Shown here one piece after another: positions 50,324 to 64,000 of a DNA stretch of 64,000 nt. Both the position numbers and the translations under genes were made by a program. Below the pieces are notes generated by a model that saw only the letters and a list, made by a program, of their open reading frames with translations, was not told the DNA's origin and did not search any database. How positions within the stretch are numbered: position 1 is the first letter of the stretch; each line of letters begins with the position of its first letter. Origin of the DNA: Acanthochlamys bracteata (lineage: Eukaryota > Streptophyta > Magnoliopsida > Pandanales > Velloziaceae); contig CM034140.1 of assembly GCA_019914995.1 (NCBI GenBank), positions 62,001 to 126,000 of the forward strand. The letters run 5' to 3'.

Positions 50324-51597
50324 AGTGCGAGAGATATCTTCTACCCAAGAATTTTCAGAAACAGTAGCAATCGTTTCAGCAAGAATCTTTCTCCTTTTGC
50401 TGTCTCAGGTGACCAGCTAGACTCTCTAAAACATGAAACAAAGTTAAACAGAAAACAATCATACATAACGAACAAGTAGTAGAAGAGAATGAAGAAGAAT
50501 TGGGATATTAGGAAAGAGACAAACAGTGTGCTGATTATGAGAGAGAAGAATCAATCAGACACTCAATCAGGCAGCTTCTGTCCAAAAAATGCAAGAAGAA
50601 AAGAAAATGAAAAGAGATAAGTTCCGCCTCTGGTGGTGGATCTGGAAGGCACTTGATGATGAAAAAATCTCAGAAGACATACTGGAAGAAACCTGCCTTG
50701 ACTGCAATTGGGGATCTCTTCTTTTCCTTTTTCTCTCAAAAACCTGGTAACCGTAAAAACAAAAGCTGAGATTTTTATTATCTAGAGTAGAGACGGAAGT
50801 ACAGTTGGTCAGTGTGTGCACTGGGCATAACTTTTAACTGTAACTGTTTACTGTTAAAAAGAAAGTGCATCTACTGTATGTCAGTGTCTGTCCGGATAAG
50901 AAGAGATACCTAATATACATTTATTGTGGGGATAAGAGTTGTATTCACAAGGGAACAGAGAGAGAGAGAGTGGAACGCAATGATTGAGTCGACAAGTTTT
51001 ATCAATTTATTGGTTAGCTTATATAAATAATGTGGACCATGCTTACATGAGTTTGATGATAAAATAAATGAGCCAAGATGAGATGAGATGATAACTCACC
51101 TGCTCCCCTATCTTCACCCGTTCCTTCCCTCTTACGTACGCAAGTAATAGAGCATCTTCGTGAGCGAATTTCGTCAAAAGTAATACGCATACCTTTGGAA
51201 GAAAATGCCAATTCTATACATTCTTTCAGCAACACAAGCTGAAACTGGAATCTGTAATGCTCGATGCCAAGGGACTAAAAGATTTTAAAGAGCAACTATT
51301 GTATGCGTAATTGGTTTAATAAAACATCCATCCAGCATATCAACTTTTACACCAACTCCCTCATGGTTATGATGATATCAAACAATAACTAGAAAGACAG
51401 AAATGGTTATCAGAGTACATACGAATCGGTTAATGTTTTACATAACAAAGCTTCAAAGGTTCTCAAATTACTCGGGTGTTACAAACTCCGTAATAGCAAA
51501 TCAAGCTATCAGGAGTTCCCGCTGATGCTGATGAACTAGTACTACCAGCCTTAGCTGCCTTCCTCGTCGCCACTCAGAAGCTCAGAGTTGTGCGATC
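50324..51597. other. Polygalacturonase promoter/leader and SRL1 3' flank
   Basis: No coding exon is supported. The part near 50324-50560 may be leader for the polygalacturonase gene, and the part near 51450-51597 is the 3' UTR side of the splicing factor. Short frames at 51014-51235 have no recognisable content. Confidence 0.35.
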
Positions 51598-54500
51598 CTA
51601 TTTCCATCTAGAACCCCCTAATCTTATCACCTCTTCTGTTCCAGTGTCCTTCCTAAGTCTATCTGCAAAGCCATCATCTCTCTTCTCAGATCCATCACCA
51701 TATAGATCCTTTAGCTTTACCAGATTACTAGAAACTGCAGCTGGCTTTTCTTTACTTCCACCTCTATATGGGCTCGAGCGTTGCTCAGAGCTATTGACAT
51801 GTTGGATGCTCCGACTGCGGCTTCTGCTCCTGCTCCTGCTTCTACTGTGACGAGAGACCGAATCACGCCCACTCCTGTCATAGTCACGGCCCCGACCTTC
51901 ACGTTCTGAGTACTTGGACCGGTGGTAGTCCCGGTCTCTGCTATCAAGGTCACTATGCCGATCGTGATCGTATCTCCTGTCACGACCACGTCCCCGGTCT
52001 CTATGCCTCTCTCTTTCTCTGTCCCGATCCTGGTCATGTTCCCTGTTCCTATCTCTCTCTCTGCCACGATCTCTATCACGGTCCCGGTCAGATCTTTCAT
52101 GGCTGTGGCTACGGCTGCGGCGACGTATGGGGGAAGAACCCCGATGAGCAGAAATTTTTTCATGTGGTGTGGGTAAGGTCCTCCGAACAGGAGAAGAGTC
52201 TCTTGTAGATGCACGGTGAGGGGCTCGTTGACCAAACGAGACAGACAGAGCAGCTTTTACAGATGGAGGGCGGCGAGCAGTATCCTCAGCACCATGGCGA
52301 GTAGATTCCCCAGTCATTCCTGAAGGTTTCGTCGGAAGCTTCAACTTTTCAAGATCAGAAACAATTTGCCGCATAACAGGAACTGGGATACGAGGGAAAA
52401 GTGTATCAAAGTAGTACTGCAAAATACATAGCCAAACTCAGAAGTTGAAAGACGGTGGAAAAAATAAGTGAAATCTGACAGTCATACCTATATAAAACAC
52501 TATTTTAGAGACAGATAATGAGGCATGTAGATAGAAATAAACATAGAAAACCACTGGGGCTCATAGCATTCAGGAACACTAAGTGTGACTTCATGATGAG
52601 CAAATATCTTCTTGCAGGACCATCTTGACAAGTAAGAAAAATAAAAAAGATGACAAGAATTAGCTGAAATCAATAGTTTGGCTGTCCCACATAACCAATA
52701 TAAGACAACTAAAGTATCCAAGGAAGCATTCAAAATATGAACTCATTTCCTGCATCGCTGCTGTCTGAAAACAATGATGCAGCCATGCTACCAATAATGA
52801 AGATAATACGACCTAATAAAAATTGTTGATGTCACAAGCCTATTGAAGAGTTAGGAGGACAAACTATCTAACAGGCCAACTCAGACATGATGCATAGTCA
52901 GGAAGCAGCTAACTATAATCTTACCAACAATTTTATCTAGGAAAGATGAAACCAGAAAGCCTAAATGCATCAGAGTGTGAGAGTCAGGGCTCAATGACAG
53001 ACCTGTCCAAGAAGAAGGTCGCGGACATAGACGCCCATGGTGGTTGTTCGGCCATTAGAACCAGGCGAGAATTCCTTCATTTAAAGAAAAAGATATACCA
53101 ACATCAGAGTTAGTTATCGAACTTGCACAGCATATGACAAACAATGTAGAAAGAACAATAAAATAAAAAGGTAACAGTAATCCACAACATTCAAAAGATC
53201 TGCTCGTAGAATGAGTGCAGTCTAATTGGAACTGTATCAGTAGGATCATATTCAGGCATGGTCTTTATATTCTCATGAAATTTGGGGCAACTCCTAAAAT
53301 ATCCTCAGCATATCCATAGGTAGTTTTAATATGTGATAGCAAGATTAACTCAACTACAACTAGACATAGCATAGTCCGTATCCAGTACAATTCCACTAAG
53401 GGCCATAGCAAGACACATGTAGTAAGAGACAGCTAGACATCCACCTTCTCATCGACTTATATAAGATGGCCACAGATGTATGAAACAATTCCTACCAATT
53501 ATCAATGGCATTAAAGAGGCATACCTCGTCATCTTTCAAGTAAGGTTGGTACCATTGCCACAAAGTTTTTGGCTCTGCCACATAACGCAAATAGAGGAAA
53601 CCGATCTGCAAAACAACACTGCATATCATCCTCAAAAGGAAATTGGGATAAAAAATACAAAGCCATAAGCAAAAAGGATATAGAAACACGCAATGGATCC
53701 AAATTTACCATAAACATCATATTTAATCTAGGAAGAAAGATACAATTTAAATAACACCAATCAAGCAGAGTTCACTATGCAGCAACACTCAGATGTGCTC
53801 ATTAAGGCTCTGACCACCTTAAGTTAAAACTTTGAGATTATCTAGAGTGCTGCAGACTGCAAACGCAAATTGCAACCATACTCATACTTCCATGAAACTA
53901 TTATTGTCTAGAGCACTGCAGAGTACAACACAAATAGCAATCATACTCGTATTTCCATGAAAAAATAACATGCACCTTTACAAAAGAATGAAAGACAAGT
54001 GGTCCTTCACGGAGCAACCAAGCACATCCTAGCTAATCTTCAGGTACTATCCGACCGTCAGTGCGTTGCGTATTAACAAATAGTGTTAACTATTTGAACT
54101 TGTGTCTAGCAACCAGCAGAGTCTGTCTAAGATAGACAACCAAAACACAAGAAACCAATTACTCCCTTTCAATTAAAATACCGGCTTCCCATATCGATGA
54201 AGATGATAGCAAAACATGCATAGCAAATATCTCTTTGTCAGAACTATCATTCTATCTGCTGCCTATGAAAAATTTGCCATTATCATTCAGATGCTTTCAA
54301 CCGATGCCTCTCAAAATCCTATCCTCCTAATAATTCCATGATATGTTAATGTACCTCACTTACTTCGACAATCTCCATGCAGAAAGCTCAAACCAAAAAA
54401 CACGAACAAAGTTAAAGCAAATGTACAAAATGGTGAAAGAAATGAATATGTATTGTGACAAAAGAAAGACTCGACTGTTGGACTATCACTAGAGCAATGC

Positions 54501-54812
54501 AATTGTTTATCAGAAGAAACTTACACATCTAATATATGGAGAATCAGAGTGTTTCAACAATCCATGCATTTGTTTGACAGTGAGCTTCATAGTAAAAAAT
54601 TTGTAGAGAAGACAAAATGCTGTAGAAGGACCTCTACAGTTGCCAGTCATCCAGGGTTCCACATGATCCACTTGGTTGTATATTTCATCGATGACTTCAT
54701 GGTAAGTCTTCAACCTGTATAGTTCTTTAAAATAGTCAGACGAAAGAATATTCATACAGAGCACCTTCTCTATCAAACTATCAATAGGTCTCCCAGAAGT
54801 TTGTATCTCCAT
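51598..54812 (-). CDS. SRL1: PRP38-family pre-mRNA splicing factor with RS-rich tail (SRL1-like)
   Basis: Nuclear spliceosome-associated protein. Four coding exons (54812-54525, 53605-53525, 53074-53003, 52416-51598) give 419 residues, all exons in phase 0. The N-terminal PRP38 domain reads GRPIDSLIEKVLCMNILSSD, STAFCLLYKFFTMKLTVKQM, FLYLRYVAEPKTLWQWYQPY and FDTLFPRIPVPVMRQI. The C-terminal third is an arginine/aspartate/serine-rich tail (DRDRDRDRGRERDRNREHDQ; SRSRSRSRSRSRS) as in plant SR-like 1. The start is the ATG right after a CAG acceptor-like site near 54829, so the leader is split by an intron reaching about 55270. The highly repetitive RD/RS coding makes long open frames on the other strand, which I do not count as genes. 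Confidence 0.93.
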
Positions 54813-56138
54813 CACTATAATAGAGCACCTGAAACAAATCAATAAAGCGCAAAAGGTAAGAAAAATGGTCGCAATTCATAAAAATAACACAAAATACAAT
54901 GTAATTATGATATTTTAAACCAAAACCTGAACCCCTCTAATCAATCAATCTTCAAGCAGCACTCCTCCAATAAGCATAACCTACCAAGAATAAAAAGGAG
55001 TAATGCTCCAAAAACAAGCAGAAAAAGTAACAACAGTAAATTATAGCTAACTTATTGTTAAGAATAATAAAAATCAGATTTTCCCCTTTTTCCTCCCCAA
55101 AGAAATCGATTCAAAGAACAAACATCTAGACGCCGCTCGCAAGAGAGGAAAACAATAAAATTTTTCTTATGAACTAAGGAATTATTCGATCTAAAGGTTT
55201 ATCCCCAGCGAACAGTGAAATTCTCCAACGAAATTGGGAGTACAAAGTTCTCGATTGAAGCTCTAAGACCTCACCTTTGAGCTGAATGGAAACCGCAGTT
55301 CTTCCAAATTGATCGCGTCGGGCGTCGGGCGTCGGCACCAGTCGACCGCGGCGGCTGAGTCGGTGGATTTTAAGCTAGGGCTCGAACAAGAGACGAGAAT
55401 GAATTCAAATAATCGGGATAAGGTGCTCGATGATTAAATTGAAGAAAAATAAGAATAACAAAAATCACATATTTTGCACGAACATGCTACTAATGGGAAC
55501 CGGTTTAATAATAATAAATACGTAAATGAAAAGGGTCTATGTTGCAAATAGTTTATGAGAACATGTATAAGAGCCAAAATAGCTACGAAAGGCTCATTTT
55601 TAAAAATACAGATTGGAGGCCCTATTTGGAAAATAAGTAAGCATTGACCAAACAAAGAGATTGAAATGTCAAAATTTATGAATGATACAAAACTCAGAAA
55701 TACAAAAAATGGCTCCCTTGCGGAAATCAGAAAACAACGTGGACTTCACTTTAAATTCACTTCAGTATCACGCTGATTTGAGCTGCCAGTTACAGGGCTT
55801 GCATCATCACTATCGATTGAAGGGAAGAGAAGACAAGACCCCTCTATCAACAAATTCCAAAAATGAGAAACACAGATAAAATTCGTGGACGAAGATACTA
55901 CAGAGTATAGGAATCCGTATAGCAGGCTTACTAACAGTAGCAAGATTATCTCTAATTTAGATAATAAAATCCAAGCTCACTGTTTGGTGACGTATTTGAT
56001 ATCAGACATGCAGTTTTATTGCCATTGCTCTCTGCCCTGACGAACAACTCAGGTGCCAAGCAATTGTTCACCGGAATTAATAGTGGACGCATACGTACGT
56101 ACACGAAGAGAGAAGACAAAAACCGTTGCCGACTTCCA
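54813..56138. other. SRL1 leader intron and upstream region
   Basis: Contains the presumed leader intron (about 54830-55270), a leader exon near 55275-55380 with GC-rich CGTCGGGCGTCGG runs, and promoter DNA. Part of the minus strand at 55952-56182 is open but not clearly coding (see the entry at 56139). Confidence 0.4.
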
Positions 56139-56399
56139 TCACCAGTGTCCGGACCCTTGAACATATCTCCAAGTAAACCCACCCAGTGGTGCTACTGCAG
56201 CCAGATGGTCCTCACCATTGACGGGAAACAATTCCGGCATGTCTATAGTTGTGGTTTTTGGGTAGGAGTGGAGATGAAGGAAACGAATTTGGAGAGGGAA
56301 TTGGAGTGAATAAGAAAGAAGAATTTGCTGAAGATTGAGTGGGTTTGTCGATGCACTAGCTGTTGCAGCTGGGGTAGCTGCCATGATTATCTCAAACAT
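56139..56399 (-). CDS. Hypothetical short ORF, possibly the 5' part of a broken gene
   Basis: A minus-strand frame from ATG 56399 or, more likely, 56384 (MAATPAATASASTNPLNLQQ) to a stop at 56139. An adjoining frame that overlaps its end (GLLGDMFKGPDTGDGSRQRF, running to 55952) is equally protein-like, so the two may be one gene split by a frameshift. I do not recognise the protein. It may be spurious. Confidence 0.25.
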   Translation of the reverse strand: MFEIIMAATPAATASASTNPLNLQQILLSYSLQFPLQIRFLHLHSYPKTTTIDMPELFPVNGEDHLAAVAPLGGFTWRYVQGSGHW

Positions 56400-58107
56400 C
56401 GAAAGCTCTCCATATGATTAAAGATAAAAGTGTTTCAAATGAGTTAATTGGGAATTCTTTTTGTGATTGAATATAACTGTAATCTGGAGGAAAAATAAAT
56501 GTTCCAAAAAACAAAAAAAATTTTGTCCGCGACGAGTGGGTTGCACTGTACGGATGGCCAGGGAGTCCACACTTAATTTGAAGTCCTTAGAAGCCCGTTA
56601 TAGTTTTTCATTTGGCCCACTTAAATTTAGATAACAAAGGAAAACTGTCTCGACTCGAATTTTACAGAAAGCTTCCCTCACTAAAAACAAAATTGCAAGG
56701 AAATGCATCTCTCTGCAGAAACAGAGTGAGAGCAGAGAGAGATCCGAGCTCGGATCTCTATCATTTAAGTGGCCAAGGCAGCTCCTCCTAAGTGCTAATG
56801 TAGTAACATTTCCCTGCCTTTGAATATTATTATATCATGTTCATCACCAACCTCGTCAGGCTTCAGCTAAACTTTTTGAGTTGATCTGATTTTTCGGTTT
56901 GTTTTTTTCCTGGTGAACTTGACAGAAGATGGTCTCGTTTTTTTGCAAAAAGATGATCTGCGTATTAGCTACTTCACTGAAGCGCAAAAGTTAACTGTTG
57001 TAGCACGATACTGCAAAAAAAGAAAAAAAAGAAAACTACCGAAGAACTATTTCAACTCTCTCACTCGCGCTGGGTTTTGGTTTTGCTTCTATAAAAGGAA
57101 AGAAGGAGACGGAGGAGGAAGAGCCGCCGCGACTGGTCAACTTCGTCTCCGAGGAACAGGCAATAGATTCCTCCTAACCCTAAATTCAGCTTTCCTCTTT
57201 GTTCTGATTTGATTACATTTTGATAGATAGATAGATAGATAGATAGATGTTGATCAATTGCTTGATTCGATTGATCAAATTGGTTTGCAGCTTGATATTG
57301 AGAAGAAGACGCGAGGTGAAAGGGTCGATTACGGCACTGCTCAGTTGGATAAGCACCTGTAGGAGGTATCGTTGCGTTCTTTTATCTCGATGGTCGATTA
57401 GAATTTGTCTCTCTCTGGTCTGGATGGAAGAGAGCAGCAGAACTCAGTTTTTGCTGGAAAAGAAAAAATAAAGATCATGGAAGCCATTTGCTTATACTTC
57501 AGTTCAGTTCTGCCATAGGAAAAACCAATGCGCATCCTTTCTATTTAGAAATCCGTTTAACAAATTTTAACCCATTTTGCTTTCAAAGAGTATATTATCT
57601 GGAGCTTCGTAACCTTTGGTCTGTTGAAAGTGTTATTACTATTCACAAATCAGCAATTCAACCTGTAACAGTTATACAATGATCGGGCCAAAATTTCATC
57701 CCTTCGAAACTGTGAAAACTAACTGAAGCGGAAATTAAACAATTCACCAGGAAAGTACACCAGGAACTTGTGATGGAAAGAATAGTTCATTCTTCATCCA
57801 AATACTGACCAAGACTGCCCTAAAACACTTGCATAGACAAAACTTCAAGCACAGATCGTCTCCACCACCGGTATCAAGAAGAACTGTCTATTCCACTTCC
57901 ACCACAAGTTAATGCAACCTCCACCATCCTTCTGTTTTATTTGCGTGCTAAATGCTGTGTTGTCGAAGTTTAGAACGCTTGATTGGTCGTCCTCTCACTA
58001 TTACCTATTATGAAGTGCGTCCCTCCAAAACATGGGATGCCTTCATCATACAAGTGGTTCCTTCTTCTCTATGCATCCTATAACTAAAAACGCCTGAAAG
58101 AGGGAGA
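56400..58107. other. Spacer with TATA-like site and GATA repeat, CIPK 3' flank
   Basis: Near 57090 the plus strand has CTATAAAAGG, a TATA-like box, followed by a leader-like GC-rich segment and a GATA repeat at 57222-57248. A short stretch at about 57290-57358 could be an exon (LDIEKKTRGERVDYGTAQLD) after a TTTGCAG acceptor, but it soon reaches a stop. I cannot assign it to a gene. The part near 57700-58107 is downstream of the CIPK stop. Confidence 0.3.
57222..57248. repeat. GATA tetranucleotide repeat
   Basis: About six and a half GATA units, read directly, on the plus strand. Confidence 0.9.
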
Positions 58108-62663
<4,556 letters not shown>

Positions 62664-64000
62664 TTCTCTCCTTCTCTGACGGTAACGTAAACCCTAAAGC
62701 CGACGGCAATCGCCGGAGAGTTCTTTCTGTTCTTTTCTTTGTTTTTCTTCTCCGGTTGTGTTCGTGAAAGAACGATAAGTTTATATACATCAACCAGGGG
62801 GCAGGCAGGGAAGTGTTATATCACTGTGCGGTAAGCTTACCGTTAACTAAACTAGTCGTCCTGCTGGTTTTTTTTTCGGTTTTGCGATGGAGGTGAAGTT
62901 AACTTATGTCTTAAAGCAGTAACGAAACTTAACTTATTGCTTTTATTGTTTTCGTTATTTTGCCGCGCGCCAAAGAACCAATCAGCGTCTTTTTTCTTAA
63001 ATTTACAAATACACCCTTTTCAATAGATAGATTGGATTTTGGATAAAAAACATTTATGCACCGTTTGATCTAAAATAAAGCGGGCAGAAACTGCTGACTT
63101 TATATATGTATATGGATCAAAAAAAAAAATAGATAACATGGAAAAATACAGAGACGTATAAATTAAAAAATAAATAGAACTTGATTATTGTTAACTTTTG
63201 CATGCTTGCTTTCACAGTAAATATAAAATAAAAAAAGTCAACACTACATAAATAAATATTGATGCTTTACACGTTTTTGTTTTCTAATATATATGAGGGA
63301 TCATCACTAGCGCTCGATAGCGTGAATCTCATTTTAATTTATTTTAAATGATGATTTTTTTCCCGTGAAAACTCTATTTACTAAAATGTATTATATATAC
63401 CAACTTGTTATCTAGATTATTAGATTATCGTAGGAGCTTCTGCTTCTTATTCTAGTATAAAAAAAATATGAAATAGACTTGAAGAGGTAATTACATATTT
63501 TCGTTTACTATTTAAATAATGCAATTAAAATATACAATTGTTTATCCAATTCAGAGATGCATCTACTCAGCATTGGCCGAGTTTGTCAAATGTGATGTGC
63601 TGCTCAAATATTTAAGTAATCAGCTTCTGGGTCACCCCAAAAATCAAATTCCATAATCACAGCTTATAGCTTGTGGCTTATACCCTATGCCAAAAAAGAG
63701 GATACATATTAACCGTTGAGTGGCAGCTTAGGTTGGGACCTGTTAACAATGACAGGTTAACCCTTATCCCACCTTACTTACTAGCATGCCTTTCCAGGGT
63801 AATCAAAGGTCCTTCATCATGCAGTAAACAGGATTAATTGGTCTTACAGAGGAGAAACCAGTGTTGGTATATGATTTTGTGAAGATTCAGTTCAGTTTTC
63901 TTTAAATTCAACTATGTTTATAAACATAAATGTAGGCAGGATACTTCTGGAATGATAAACGACAACTGCAAATATTTTCCTGTTATCTTCCGGAATCAAT
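62664..64000. other. CIPK promoter and distal spacer
   Basis: The first 100 bp upstream of the kinase start are its leader. Beyond, to the window end, I see AT-rich DNA, a TATATATG run near 63101 and no supported coding frame. Near 63738-63757 ACCTGTTAACAATGACAGGT forms a small stem with an 8-base loop. Confidence 0.3.
62959..62974. promoter_or_regulatory. Head-to-head E2F-like sites upstream of CIPK
   Basis: The sequence TTTGCCGCGCGCCAAA contains TTTGCCGC on the plus strand and TTTGGCGC on the minus strand, both fitting TTTSSCGC, about 300 bp upstream of the CIPK start. A CCAAT sequence follows at about 62978. Role unproven. Confidence 0.35.

Noticed and set aside
51922..52176. Plus-strand frame with VPVSAI/PVT repeats
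   Set aside because: Antisense of the arginine/aspartate-rich tail of the splicing factor.

Overview
This window is nuclear DNA from a flowering plant, most likely a eudicot. The evidence is intron-rich genes with AT-rich introns and intergenic DNA, plant-only families (phytochrome A, a CIPK kinase, a GeBP-type factor, a MYB61-type R2R3-MYB) and several small MITE-like elements. I cannot name the species from sequence alone. I assembled exons by hand from homology and splice signals. For eight multi-exon genes the summed exon length is an exact multiple of three with no internal stop, which supports the models.

Layout, low to high coordinates: cytosolic glutamyl-tRNA synthetase (317-3476, -); a candidate 2.8 kb Harbinger-like element carrying an HSP90 gene fragment (3892-6734); phytochrome A (7036-10926, -); a broken unknown gene (about 12783-13294, -); nucleoporin NUP98 (14656-20209, -); a small unknown ORF (20823-21149, +); flap endonuclease FEN1 (21967-26554, -); a head-to-head ABC1/COQ8-type kinase pseudogene (26879-29716, +); MYB61-like factor (31191-32360, -); a frameshifted small gene (35782-36015, -); SEC63/ERdj2 (37739-41416, +); GeBP-like factor (42265-43425, -); a DHHC palmitoyltransferase pseudogene (43965-47450, +); a GH28 polygalacturonase-like protein (48014-50323, -); PRP38/SRL1 splicing factor (51598-54812, -); and a CIPK1-type kinase (58108-62663, -).

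The genes are ordinary euchromatic neighbours without a shared pathway: translation, light sensing, nuclear transport, DNA replication, ER translocation, transcription, splicing, cell wall and calcium signalling. I see no gene cluster or novel multi-gene system. The most unusual items are the HSP90-fragment-bearing element, two GC-AG introns that reading frame requires, a FEN1 PCNA-binding motif that lacks one aromatic residue, a palmitoyltransferase relic with a destroyed DHHC motif, and several small loci broken by single frameshifts.
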